Positions 1 to 11,691 of a stretch of DNA of 64,000 nt are shown one piece after another. Origin of the DNA: Rotaria socialis. Lineage: Eukaryota; Rotifera; Eurotatoria; Philodinida; Philodinidae. The DNA lies in NCBI GenBank assembly GCA_905331475.1, contig CAJNYU010002713.1, positions 124,001 through 188,000 of the forward strand, in the 5' to 3' direction. Position 1 is the stretch's first letter, and each line of letters starts with the position of its first letter. A program made the translations under genes and the position numbers. The notes below the pieces were generated by a model. The model did not search any database and was not told where the DNA came from. It saw only the letters and a list, made by a program, of their open reading frames with translations.

Positions 1-1870
1 GGGTTTTCTTCAATGATTTCGTTACATCATTTCCTTCGTCGCTGGTTGATTTATGCGAATGACGAGAGATTTTAGTTCGTGTTGTTGAAGAAGATGTACG
101 CCTTGAACGTTTTTTTGTTCCCTCAGTCTGAGTTTCTAATTTTAATGGAGCATCAGTTCTACAAGGAGAATATATTTATTATAAAAAAAAAGCAAGAATA
201 GAAATAGTCTACATACAATGTTACATTTGATTTTGATAAATCGATTAATTGATCGTCGTCGGATTTATTTTGATTTGTTTTTGATGTATGAAGAGGTGAA
301 ACTGTTGCAATGGGTTTTGTTAAACGTGATGTTACTGGATTTGCTAAAGATATTGATGATGATGATGATGATGAATTATTTGTTGGCGTTGATGGTTCAT
401 CAGCTGCTAAAAGTTTATTAGCTTCTTGAATAACTTCCGAATAGGAAAGTTGTTTTTGCACGACAATTTCATTTGGATTTTCATTTTCCGATGGAGACGA
501 ATTTAATGGAATCATTGAAGTATTCGCTGGTAATAATGGACGAATTGTTTTCTCTTCTTTGATTTTCTTTTTTCTCTCTGGTTTCGGCTTTTTTGTTAAA
601 GGTTGATCATTTAAATTTGATCTATAAAGATTAAAAACAATAAATCATAAAATAATCAAAAGATTTAAATGCTACTTTTTTGGTCTTTTTTTCGATTTCG
701 AAATGTCACCAATAGAATTCATCGAATAATTTATCGGTGTTGTTATAGCAAATGTTTTACAATCAAGCAGCGTACATTCTTTTGGTTTAATTAATTGTTT
801 GGTTTCATTGCCATGAAATTGTTCAGTAATCGAATTATTTAAACTAATTGTTCTTGCTTCAGCTGGACTGAAAGGTGTTGTATGAACAAACGAATTTGGA
901 TTACTATAAATATTAGTAGTCGCACGTATAAAAGGTGCAGGCTTCGGTAAGACCTAAAATAGTCAGAGCGAAAAGAAAAACGATTTAACAAATTTTTTGC
1001 ATTTTTCGAACTTACTTTAGTAGGAAGATTATTGTCATCAAAGGATGTTGCTAGATTAAAAATACTGCTTGTAACAGGTTCAAGAGTTGTATCATTTTCT
1101 TGTTCAACTTTGATTAACGATTCATTTTGTTCACGTTCAATAATAATAACTCTATAGAATAGATGTAATTGTTTACATTTTGGCTGTTTACTTTGTTTCC
1201 ATGAATAAATATGATTCAATGTTAAACTATCTAATAGCACCTTTTGCTCGTATAATACATCGATTTGATAACGTGTTCGTTTTGATAGAGGTAAAACTTT
1301 TTTTAAATATTGTTTTAATATATTAATTGGCATATTCGAAGAGCATTCAATAAAAAATAAATGTAATTTGGCTTGAAAATCTTTTAAATCACTTTCATTA
1401 TATTCTAATGTAACATAAATATTTTCTTTATTGTTCAATTTATTCTTCTGTTGAAATAAACAACGTTCACTTAATTCACCTAATTCTTCTTCACGACAGC
1501 CCATTTGTGATGGAAGAGTTTTGGAATATTGTTCGAGTAGTTTCACTTTACTATCGGGATTCGAATCGTAATATGTACGTCTTTGACACATTTCACGTTT
1601 AAATAACGATGGAACTAATTTATAAACAATCTGTTGTAGCCAACAATCTTTTGTTACGCCAAGCAATGGATTGGCTGGATGTGGAACTGTTGAACATACA
1701 GGACATGCTGTATTTTCGTCATTGCCGTTAAAATATGAGAATATACATGAACGACAAAATGAATGTAAACATTCGTTGATTGTCCAAGCATCGATTAAAT
1801 AACCCGAACATAGACGGCATGTTAAATGTTCGTTTATGAGATCGAGAGTTTGCTTTTTTGATGGTATCAT
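1..1870 (-). CDS. Polycomb group RING finger protein (PCGF/Psc/BMI1-like), 3' end outside window
   Basis: A RING E3 subunit of Polycomb repressive complex 1 is indicated. The first exon (1016-1870) encodes a RING finger at residues about 18-60 (CxxC, CLHSFCxxC, CPVC). The stretch that follows in PCGF proteins is present (LLGVTKD then QIVYKLVPSLFKREM), and a RAWUL-like ubiquitin-fold region lies at about 150-245. In the family RING pairs with RING1/2 and RAWUL binds PRC1 partners. Three further exons join with the frame kept: 676-953, 217-621 and 1-158, separated by introns 954-1015 (62 bp), 622-675 (54 bp) and 159-216 (58 bp), all GT..AG. The C-terminal part is Ser/Thr/Lys-rich and low-complexity, as in Psc-type proteins, and runs off the left edge. 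The start is the only Met before the RING. Family assignment is strong; the paralogue (PCGF2/4 versus 3/5) is not resolved. Confidence 0.87.
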
Positions 1871-3107
1871 TATCTAGAAAATATTCTGAACAAAAGCTTA
1901 CGTACGTATATTTTATGTATATATATAAGTGTATCTGACGAATGCTTTGGACGGTCAGTCAGTCATCAAATGAGGGTAAAGAAAAAGAGAAGAAAAAAAA
2001 ATGAAGGAGAGAAAAAGAGAAGGACGATGAACTTGCTGTACAGACGCGTTCGCTCGCATACAATGGATATGTATTCAACTTTTTTTTTTTCTTCGCCTTG
2101 TTGTCCATTTATTCAATGAGATGAGAAGAGCGTGCGTATCATGCGACCGGAATAAGAGGAGAAAAAGAAAACTTCTCGTCTTTTTTTTTCTAATACACAC
2201 GCAGATGTCTTTTCTTTTCTTTCCTTTGAAAAAAAATACCATCAACGAATGAAATGATTGCGTTCAGTTGGTTGAGGTAATATTGATTGGTTATTGGATA
2301 ATAGGACGCGCGCGTTTGTTGTAATCGACTTATTACAAAGAATAGAGAGAAATAACAGACGAAGCTGTCAACTGATATAGTTTTATAATCTTTGCATTTC
2401 GATCTGGAAATATCCGCCTGAAGTAGCGGATCTAAGAAGAATATGGAACCGACTGAATATAGAAATAGAACAAGTCGTTCAAAGCGTGTATCGATCATAA
2501 ATTTTTGATATGGGAGTCTTAGCTGAACGTGAAGATGCAAGGTGTTGCTGCTACTGTCATTTCTTTTCTTAAGTGCTATTTGCAATTGTATGCATTGACT
2601 AACAGCTAATATTTTATGTCAACATTGTTTTGATTTTGTTTACTTTTCGATTGATATACGCATCACTTGTCTGTCGTAGAGATGTTATTTCTCTCTCTAT
2701 AGGTTTAATTCATTTGAACAAATCATCTTTGTTTTCAAAAGATTTTCGGTAGATATACATTTTGAAAGTGATTTTCAATTTCTTCTTCCTCCGAACTCGA
2801 GCTTTTTTCTAAAAGCTTTTGAACAATAAAATAGATGATAATCCCTTTTTAATTCTGAATATTAGACTTGATTTATAATGAAAGTTGATATTGTGTGAAA
2901 GAATAATTACTTCTGCAGATTCCTGCTATCTTCCTACTTGCAAAGTAAATTGTTGTCTTTCACTTTGTTCTTATTTTACATGTTTTCATCTAGCACCAAA
3001 TCAATGAACTAATCGTGTTGTGTTCGAATCTGCGACTACTTTATTTTATAAAGAAATAAAACTAAATCAGTCATGAGGAACAGAATTCTTTTGTTTTGTT
3101 TTAACTT
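1871..3107. other. Intergenic, PCGF upstream region
   Basis: No supportable gene. Just upstream of the PCGF start are TATA-like AT runs (around 1915-1930) and purine-rich tracts. A 131-codon open frame on the minus strand (2190-2585) has no domain, no splice context and a composition like its surroundings. Confidence 0.6.
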
Positions 3108-3737
3108 TCAAATTCTGTATATAAGCAACTTCATCAAACGAGTAAGCAACGTAATAGCATGACGAAGAAGATAGAAGAAAATATCAGTAATATTCAATAT
3201 AACAGCTACCGGAATGAATACAGATATATAAACAAGCAAATGAACACCTGAGATTATGAAAATCAACACCGGCAATGACATTGAATTGATTTGTTCGCGA
3301 TAATCATCTTGCGTTCTACTATTATCCATGGATTCGTTTATTCGTTTCAATAAATATTCAATATTTAAATATTCTCGCGTACTTTGTTTCGTTCTCTCGT
3401 GGTCGATAAGCGTTCGACTCGAACATTCAGATGACATATGATCATTGAAATTATTTCGTTTAATATTTGTTTGATTACAATGTATGCATTTAACATGTAA
3501 TTGATCGAGTTCTTTCAGTATTCTTTCATCGTTTATACGCACAAATTTACTGAAATGCTGTCGACATATTGGACAGGATTGCTTTCGTTTCAGCCACGTT
3601 TTGATGCATTGAAAACAAAAACTATGGCCACAATAAATATCACGTAAAGGTAATTGAAAAGGATCAAGACATATGGGACATTTAACTTCACTACTGATTT
3701 CAGTTTCGTTTTCATACGTGTAAAAACTGGACAACAT
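3108..3737 (-). CDS. RING-finger membrane protein, probable E3 ubiquitin ligase
   Basis: The 209-residue product has a C3HC4 RING finger at residues about 20-58 (CPIC, CGHSFCxxC, CPIC). Behind it lies a second Cys/His module (CIHC ... H ... C, about 80-105) laid out like the zinc finger after the RING in NRDP1/RNF41 and TRAF-type ligases. A charged linker follows, then two hydrophobic segments near the C-terminus (about 155-200) that should anchor it in a membrane. RING proteins of this shape recruit an E2; the substrate cannot be told. I chose the Met at 3737. The frame stays open to an ATG at 3824, but that stretch starts inside a CA microsatellite and adds a hydrophobic run before the RING, so the longer start is possible but less likely. 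No intron is needed. Confidence 0.8.
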   Translation of the reverse strand: MLSSFYTYENETEISSEVKCPICLDPFQLPLRDIYCGHSFCFQCIKTWLKRKQSCPICRQHFSKFVRINDERILKELDQLHVKCIHCNQTNIKRNNFNDHMSSECSSRTLIDHERTKQSTREYLNIEYLLKRINESMDNSRTQDDYREQINSMSLPVLIFIISGVHLLVYISVFIPVAVILNITDIFFYLLRHAITLLTRLMKLLIYRI

Positions 3738-6509
3738 TATAGACAAGACAAAGTAAAAAGAAAAAAAACTTAGTTCCTTTAACGACGCTTCGTATTCATA
3801 AACAAGAATGACACACACACACACATAGACTGATTCTACGTTATTATCAGATAAGAATCAACAAAAACAAACATGCCGTTTTAATTCAATGCATTTTTTA
3901 AAGTGCTAGTACATAATATAAAAAACGCAAAGGATGAAAACAAAGGATTTAAGATGGGCATTTTTTTCTGATTTCTACTTGTTCTCATATTATTCGAGAT
4001 ACCAGATGTTTTTTGCCCACATAAGTGAAAATATTTACTTGCCACGTGGCGTTCTAATGCTCGAGTAGAACAAAAGAAGCGCTTTTTATTAAAATATCAT
4101 GGTTTTTATTTTTATTTTTATGTTTTAAAGAAGCTTTCTTTCGAACTACAATCAATTGTATACGGATCGCAGCGACCTAGAATAGACAATGATATGTTCG
4201 TGATTAATCATATGCCTCTCAGTGATTGATTTACGAGTGACACACTCACCTCCTTTCCAAAAGCCTCGCTTTAGTAGAAAACGCTTCAAAATAATCTAAT
4301 ATAATCTATAACGATTTTACTCATCTATTTGAGGTTATAACAGAAACAAATAAATTCTTGTGAATATAAAATTTTTTGGTCTGTTCCGTTTTTAAACATT
4401 TTCGATACTACGAGTAATGCTTACTGAAGTCTTCTAGTGGCTTCACAAGCCTTGAATTTAATTCAAACGAGATACTGGTTATAATTTAAAGTCGTCTACG
4501 CCGAAAACAAAAATAAACTCATTGTCTTGATTTCCGCTGTATTAGTTTCAGTGGTTGGAAAATATTCATTAAAAGATGATATCCATACCAAGTGTTCTGA
4601 GCTGTTGAAAATTTGAGAATTCATTTAATTAACGATCAGCGAATTTACAGTATATTAAAAATTCAATAGGTTCATATACATACCGTCGCTTTTGTTCTAT
4701 TTTGTGTACATGTTGCTGCCGAATATAACTGTACTATGAGCGCTACATCGACAATATCATTCTACAAAAACTCTACCGATAACTGAAATAGTTTCACTTT
4801 ACACTGAAATTCGCATTTTCAACTATATCTATTTTTGGAACGTGGCAGTTGTACGAGCTAGAAGAGCTTGTACCAATCTTCTACCAACAAAATAAATGGC
4901 TCAGCATAACATCGATCGTTTTATCTACTTAATTTACAATATAGTTACACTTTCATGGAATCTAAACTTACACAATTAGTAAAATACACTCGAGAGATTG
5001 AGACTGAATAAAGAAGCTATTTTTCTTATTCTGTACAGGATTTTTTCGATACTGATCTTACACTTTGGAATAGTGATACCTTGTCTTTACTCATTACCAG
5101 CCTTTGTAGCGACCTCACTGTGGGATATAAGTAGGGAAGGGTTTTGAAAACAGAAATTCTATATAATTTTACAGAATAATATACGAGATATGATGCATCA
5201 GTCTTTTTTTTATGTAAAAATAACCTTAAACCGTAGATCGGCTTATATGAGGATATTCTAGATGAGAAAATTTAATGAAAAACAAAAATCTAAAAAAATA
5301 ATGCAGGTGCTTCATATTTTGGCAAATATGCCGATTTTTATCCTTATGAAAGTAATTAAAATAGAAACATGAGAAAAAAGCCATTAAAAGTTTTTTTTAA
5401 ATAAACAATATATATATAAACTTAATAAGATAAGGAGACGATCAACAATGTGTACAGCATGACTAGATGTATATCGCGCATAGATACTGAATTATTTTGA
5501 ATCAAATCAAAATATCAATGCATCTGAAGAGCTTAACACGAAAGATAAATATCTGACGAGCACGAAAGATGGAGAGTTAATGTTCGAGCAGATGAATTTC
5601 AATGCATTCAGAGAAGTTTGGTTGCTTAAGGAAAATAGTATAGCTGGAGTCGTTAGATCGAAGAGATATTTTGAACATAAGCCGGCACTAGAGAAAATCG
5701 TGAACTGATGCGCAAGTATAGCCTCGAACGAATCCATTGTAAACTATAACATAGAGGAAGTGATGACCCTGGCGGAGTTTCCAGAAACTTTTGACGCAAG
5801 CATATGAATTTCGGCTTAAGTTAGCGGTTCGTTTCTTCTTTCTTTCTCCTCTTGCTCTTTAGTTCATCGTGTTGCGCAACTGTACGGGTACTAAGACATA
5901 TATTTTTATTATTGTTACATTTTTTTCCTCGCTATGTTAACCTTAATGATGTTTCTTTCATGTTTTCTTCTTCTCCATTTTCACTGTTCTTTTGTTCTTC
6001 ACATTTGTAAATTTCGTACTGAAAGGACCTTCATGATCGTCAGGTAATTGCAAATTAAAAAAAAGATGAATATCTGTGCTAATTAATGGGAAAATATTTA
6101 CTTTATTTGCAAATGATATTGCGCCTTGTTGATTTTGACAAGTATTGTCATTTATATAATTTAATAACTTGAGTTTATACATCTCATCAATAATTTTACT
6201 CTTCCGTACTGTCTCAGTTATGAAATTATTCATTAGAATTTTTCAATTATTATTGATACCAATACTAGCAAGTGGTTTATTCTTTGGAAAAGTAATGATT
6301 ATTCATTCATATGTTTATTTTGAAAAAAAATAACAAGAGACAGCTTTAAGAGCCTTCAAAAAGAATTGATTTGAGAACGACAAAACATCATTTTTCTTCA
6401 TAACCTCAGTCTACGTATTATAGGTCAAAAAAAGACGCTTGGAATCTCCTTTGTTTTGTAGCCAAAACGAAATGATCATGATTTCATCGCTGCAAAATAC
6501 CACCCTGAA
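3738..6509. other. Intergenic, with short coding-like frames
   Basis: No confident gene in 2.7 kb. Two stretches read like protein. On the plus strand 5484-5708 is open for 74 codons with no early Met and a charged, ordinary composition (it contains EVWLLKENSIAGVVRSKRY). On the minus strand 5958-6233 encodes 91 residues (contains DEMYKLKLLNYINDN). Neither has a recognisable domain; both could be last exons or remnants of decayed genes. The rest is AT-rich with poly-T runs. Confidence 0.4.
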
Positions 6510-7667
6510 ATGCCGCAACGTATACGAGAACTCTTGGAAGAAGTCGGCGATAATCCTGTACTCAAAATTCAACTTGGTCGTACATCGGTTCTAGCTGTCT
6601 TGATTCTTTTTCTTAATCTCGCCAGTTCTTGGAAGTTTTCTGATAAACAACTTGAACTTGGCTACGACGAAATCTATCATAACTATTTACTTATTACTAT
6701 TCAGAACAATAAGAAAACGAATGTGTTACAGACAATGGTTCATAATTCGAAAGACACTATTCCCAGCACCGTTTACAAACTTGAAAAAGCTCATCGTGTA
6801 CGACTCATGAAACCTGTCTTTCCAACTGAATTCGTCGATTTATACGATATTCCACTTACACGTAATAAAATATTTACGCTCAACCGATTAATTACGACAG
6901 CATCGAATATAGACAAACATTTTTATACATACGATGCTGGCAATAATAATATGTGCCAAACATTTGTAGAAAATATTGTTGATATCAACGGTTTAATAGC
7001 CAATATAGTTGATAATGCGACACGAATAGCTCTTAAACCACAGGATGCTAAAGCCTTGGTTGCTACATTAGGTAGTCGAAGTGATATCGTTAAACATATT
7101 ACAGATCTCGGTGGGAAACTTGATAAATGGGTGTTCGATCGTAAAATTATATGGAAGAAACCGGTGAAAAAAGAATTTGCGCTTATTGGTAACATGCAAG
7201 TCAAAGTACTAGATGAAACGAGCACAGATAATGCAGATGATTTACTAAGTAGCAGTTTTGATAACGCTGCGCTGAATGGAATGGTAGATACTATCATTGA
7301 AAATACTGATGATGCATTTAATGCTGTACTTGCAATGGAAGAAAATGAAAAGAAAGCAAAACAAAAACGATTAATTATTATTATCATTAGTATTCTAATA
7401 GCTATTGTGTTGATTGGTGCTGCTGTAGCTGTTGGCTATTTTATATGGCGAAAAAGAAATAGTATGTTGAACTTATGTTCTATGTGGTCTAGTATAAAAA
7501 TTTTACATACTTTATTTCGACGAGAAAATGCTATTGGAAATCGTTATTCTGTATTTTTTTGTTTTCTAGATCAATTTAAGAAAAAAGATTTAATTGATGA
7601 TGTAAATGATAAAACCAAAATTAGATCAAGTATATCTGAAGCTACTCGTACAAACGTAGATGCATGA
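6510..7667 (+). CDS. LRAT/NlpC-P60-like membrane protein
   Basis: The N-terminal half resembles eukaryotic and giant-virus members of the LRAT/NlpC-like papain-fold group. It has a candidate catalytic His at about residue 57 (in EIYHNYLLI), a conserved TLNRLI-type helix, and a candidate catalytic Cys at about 149 in NNMCQTFVENI. In that family the pair acts in thiol acyl transfer or hydrolysis; the substrate here is unknown. A single strong transmembrane segment lies at about 288-313, followed by a basic stop (RKRN). A GT..AG intron at 7462-7569 (108 bp, divisible by three) very probably interrupts the tail. Splicing gives 349 residues and removes an odd Phe/Cys-rich stretch; retaining it leaves the frame open at 385. 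A hydrophobic run at 25-40 might be a signal or anchor. The fold assignment is by motif only. Confidence 0.6.
   Translation: MPQRIRELLEEVGDNPVLKIQLGRTSVLAVLILFLNLASSWKFSDKQLELGYDEIYHNYLLITIQNNKKTNVLQTMVHNSKDTIPSTVYKLEKAHRVRLMKPVFPTEFVDLYDIPLTRNKIFTLNRLITTASNIDKHFYTYDAGNNNMCQTFVENIVDINGLIANIVDNATRIALKPQDAKALVATLGSRSDIVKHITDLGGKLDKWVFDRKIIWKKPVKKEFALIGNMQVKVLDETSTDNADDLLSSSFDNAALNGMVDTIIENTDDAFNAVLAMEENEKKAKQKRLIIIIISILIAIVLIGAAVAVGYFIWRKRNSMLNLCSMWSSIKILHTLFRRENAIGNRYSVFFCFLDQFKKKDLIDDVNDKTKIRSSISEATRTNVDA
7462..7569 (+). other. Frame-neutral intron in the LRAT-like gene
   Basis: Starts GTATGT and ends in a T-rich tract with TTTTCTAG. Its length is a multiple of three and it has no in-frame stop, so unspliced message still encodes a protein 36 residues longer. 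Confidence 0.65.
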
Positions 7668-8306
7668 TTCAGTCAATCGTTTTCCGATCAGCCATCGTAT
7701 ACAAAATGTAGTCTTATACGTTGTTTTTACTATCGAACGATTGTATATCACACTTGCACGTTTTTAATCTGGTTCCTCATGGATGCTAGGATTCGTTTTT
7801 TCCTCCTGACTGTTTTTCTTTCCAATGATATAACAAGTTCAAAAAATAAATTAAAGAATTGCATTAAAATAAATATTCCTCCCACGAAATATGAGTTTGT
7901 TTTAAAACAAAAAAGCTTTATTTCTGTCAGACGTGACATCACTGATGATAATAATATTGTCATATGTTAGAAGAAATGTATTTAATTAAAAAAATAGGAC
8001 TACTAATAGTAGTTACTCTCACAATCAATCCGTTGAGAATTAAAGTAACTGCCTAGATTCTACAGATATTGCGAAATTTCGTTGCCTGCAATACGCTGTT
8101 ATCGATTGTCTAAGAGCATGCTACATTTACGCAATTACATTTGAGTCATGCATGTCACATGTTTAAGAACTATGAAACAGACAGATGTAATGCAGTTCTG
8201 TTTAGTGCATCCAGGCGATGATTTGCCATAGCGATATCGTAGTTTTCAAATGTTTTGATATTGTTTTACTTCAGATATTTTATTTAGTTGCAGTAATTTA
8301 CTGTAG

Positions 8307-8855
8307 ATGGCAGAATCAAATTTTCAAAATGCTTTAACCAAAGCCGTTCCGATTAATGGTTGGTTGAAGCGATTACTTCCACATGAACGAGAGCTGTACG
8401 AATCAGGTCAACTACAAAATATAACACACCATGGTTCATCGTCAATTTGGTTAGAAGCGCCTTCTTCTTTGCCACAGCCAGAGAAAACATTGGTGTATCG
8501 ACCAATGGGAGATACTGAAGTCATATATTTAGTAGAGCATGGTGAACTTCCGGCTACTCAATCCTATCAAGCGATCATCGAAGATGAAAATGGTAGATTA
8601 TATTCGAACAAATATTTAACTGGGCCGAAGTATGTTGCGACGCATCCAACAACAATCGTAGAGTTTTGCGCGCCCACAGAACTAATTGAAGCATTAAAAA
8701 AGATCCAGATGAAGGTTGAAGATGGTGCTTTATCGATGGGACTTGGCCATAAAGCAGGAAAAGGTCTTCCACTTTTCAATGAAAGTATGAGAAAAGGAGA
8801 TACGACTTTTCGTATTGTAAAGATAAAAAGAAGCAAGGAAAAGCAGAAACAATAA
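8307..8855 (+). CDS. Conserved-looking protein of unknown function, 182 aa
   Basis: A single-exon frame with strong coding character. The start is clear (MAESN), there are blocks that look constrained (YRPMGDTEVIYLVEHGELPAT, then THPTTIVEF, then GLGHKAGKGL), and the tail is basic. The TYR..L..G.LPAT-like block followed by THP..VVEF faintly recalls ADP-ribosyltransferase-fold proteins, but no complete catalytic motif can be pointed to, so that is only a suggestion. No signal peptide or membrane segment is seen. AATAAA signals overlap the stop codon and recur at about 8866, which fits a short 3' UTR. It stands alone, with no neighbour suggesting its role. Confidence 0.6.
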   Translation: MAESNFQNALTKAVPINGWLKRLLPHERELYESGQLQNITHHGSSSIWLEAPSSLPQPEKTLVYRPMGDTEVIYLVEHGELPATQSYQAIIEDENGRLYSNKYLTGPKYVATHPTTIVEFCAPTELIEALKKIQMKVEDGALSMGLGHKAGKGLPLFNESMRKGDTTFRIVKIKRSKEKQKQ

Positions 8856-11089
8856 ATCTTCAATAAAAGCAAATATTGTTTCTGATGTAAAATAGCTACA
8901 TGTCATTATAGATTTATTTTACAAGAACCTCCTAACAATTATTGTAGTCATTATTCATGTTCAAAATTTTGTATAAAAATATTTATTAACTACGAAATTT
9001 ATTCTGTTGACAATCATAGCCTAAATGCACAGGTCCATGAGTCAGTCAAAAACACGACAAGTCACCGCTTCGTCATGCTGGTGCGTTGTATATCGTTGCC
9101 GCGTCTCGTCTAGTATCTATCTTAGAGAAAGATCTTTTCAGGTAGCTTCTCAGCCACCTACAATAACTAGTATCTTTTATTTCTTTATATCTCATATTAG
9201 TACTGTTAACACAAATAAATAAGTGGAAAAAAATACAAAATTACTAAAATGAAATGGCTGGACTTGGTTGAATAGATAAACATACGTATGTAGATCAAAA
9301 TTCTAACTATACTTTTGCCTGGTCAGACCTAGAATTCCAGTACAGACCAGGATTTTTTCAGGCAGCATTGGAATCCTGATTTTGCCGGGAGAAAATTAGG
9401 ATTCGACTAGAGATAGATTCATATAGTCATGTGTTTTACTCAAAAGTTTCGTGCAATGAAAAAAAGAAAACTTAAGTGTCAGTTATCCTTCCGATAGAGA
9501 CCTATCTGGGTCTCATGAATTCTGAGCTCTGACGGAATTCAAACTTCTGATTTATAGAAAATAGACTTATATGATGCTCCTGCGTGCAACTCTCAAACTT
9601 CCCGGAAACACATAGAACTTCAGGAGCTCTAGAACGTTGTTTTGTTACTCATTGTTTTAATTATCCACCCTACACCTACACTTTTCACTGCTGAAATAGA
9701 CTGCAAAAAAAACTTGTGATACATACCCAATAATGTGGCTATAAAAGTAAAAGAAATGATAATGCCGAGTTCACCTATCTCAACATGAAATAAACGCATT
9801 ATATATTTATCATAGAATTACAAGAGAAAGACAAAACAAAATATGAGTAACGGCTGCAAGCATAGCATACGAGTAGAGAATTGGGGTTGCTATCAAAATC
9901 GTGAATAAACAGAGATTCAATAGATACGAAGATGTTAAAATTTATTCTGTTAAGTACGCTTGCATTTACCTCGCCAACAAAACAAAATATCAGCAATTAC
10001 ATGAATCAAACGATCAAAGATATCAACCAAAATTTCATGCATAAAAAACAATGAATCGAGAATACCATACACGATGATTTACTCTCACATCTTAATCTAT
10101 TCTTTGGTAGCTCGAAAGATATTTTAGAAAATTCCTAAAGAAAATTTCTTCGATGAAAAATTCACAAATTGTTAAACAAAACGTGTTCGTTCGATATTCA
10201 TGGTCAAAGTTTTGTATGTTTGCTTTTATTGAAGTCATTGAGCTATTGTCTAACATAATCATAGCATCCATCAATAATCTTTTCTTTAACTTCTGTTTGT
10301 TCTTACTTGTTGACTCGAATGAACCACTATATAATGTAAGAATGATGAAAATGTTTCATGTTCATCCTTGTTCGCTAGATTAGTTTTTTTTTTAAATGTT
10401 ACTTCTGCTTCTGTAATTTGATGTAGCTTTGTTCTTGACTCAACATAGAATTTGCTCTAAAATGTTCAGAAAAGGCTATTTCGAAATCCACGAAACCTGG
10501 AGAGAAATTCGATTAGGAATAGCTTTCAGCTAAAACAAAATAATTGATTGATTCAACGCTATTCAAGGAAGTTTCATGTCAAAGAGAATGAATGATGAAG
10601 GTTAATAATTTTGACAAAACTTAAACTGATCCTGAATTCGAAAAAATCGAAATTAAGCTGCAAATAAATGCGGAAACATCGGATTTGCATCCGATTATTA
10701 TGTGTACTTCAAAAAGCGAAAATGTACATCCATTTTTTTCCTGTAAGGCATAGATCTCATCAAGATACATCCCTTCTCACTCAATTACAAGGAGAAAATA
10801 CAGGCATGCTAAGTTAGCATGGACCACACTGTATGCAACTCTCTCCAGTGATCACTGACTCTACTCTCAGCATGATATAATATCTTTAGAGATCACAGAA
10901 ATTGAGCGCAGATTCGTGTTCAACTTCGAAAACTGGATAAGAACAGTTATTTTTGAATGGTTTTGTGTTTGTATCTAGTAGGATTACGATCGTAAGCAAC
11001 CTCATGAATTTATAAGAGATACATGATAGATACAGGCATCAGTATTTTCATAATAAATCATCAATAGTAATAGCTATCGAGTTCGGATT

Positions 11090-11580
11090 TTTACCTTTCG
11101 ATAGTCTTTTTGACTAGCTACAAAACCAGGCATTTGAGAAACCCTCAAACTGCTGGTCATCTGAGACATATCTAGGTAATTTGGTTTCTAGATGCAGCTT
11201 TTGTGTATTTTGAGACCTTTCTCAGTCAATGTTTCGTTAGAAAGCTACGATTTAGTTCAAAACTAATATCAGATTCAAAATCAGCGTTAAAAACTGAGTC
11301 GATTTATATATGTTGTGGATAATTCTGAGAAAAAAAAGGTTTTTTGAAAAATCCCTGTACTCCCTCCCCCTCAGGGATGGTCTGGCCAATAGTGACAATT
11401 TTTATCGATAACTCAGCCATTTCTTGACGGATCCTTCTCATCTTCGAACTCGACTGAGACATTGATGAGGCTGAACTGTGTAGAAAATTTCATCATGATC
11501 TAACTCTTCTTTCGAAAGTTATCGCGTGAACGGACGGACACACTGACCGATTCTAGAGTGTACTCACTTTTTGAGTACAT
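11090..11580. repeat. Probable interspersed repeat remnant
   Basis: This non-coding block is richer in GC than its surroundings. It contains a C-rich hairpin-like core (about 11353-11378) and ends with ACGGACGGACACACTGACCG close to a GAGTGTACTCACTTTTTGAGTAC motif. Such ends are typical of repeat families scattered through invertebrate genomes. No second copy lies in this window, so the call rests on composition only. Confidence 0.3.
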
Positions 11581-11621
11581 AAAAAGAACTAATATGCATC
11601 TACTGTGAATTAAACGATTGT

Positions 11622-11691
11622 GAAATATATATATATATATATATTTCAAACAGAAATCTATATATATATATATATTTCAAACAGAAATCTA
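11622..11691. repeat. Tandem TA-rich repeat, two units
   Basis: A (TA)n run followed by TTTCAAACAGAAATCTA occurs twice in succession (first copy to about 11660, second to 11691). Each (TA)n is 10-20 bp. Confidence 0.85.

Noticed and set aside
2190..2585. 131-codon frame on the minus strand upstream of the PCGF gene
   Set aside because: No domain, no splice partners, composition equal to surrounding non-coding DNA.
6923..7387. 154-codon minus-strand frame
   Set aside because: Lies entirely opposite the LRAT-like gene and is its shadow.
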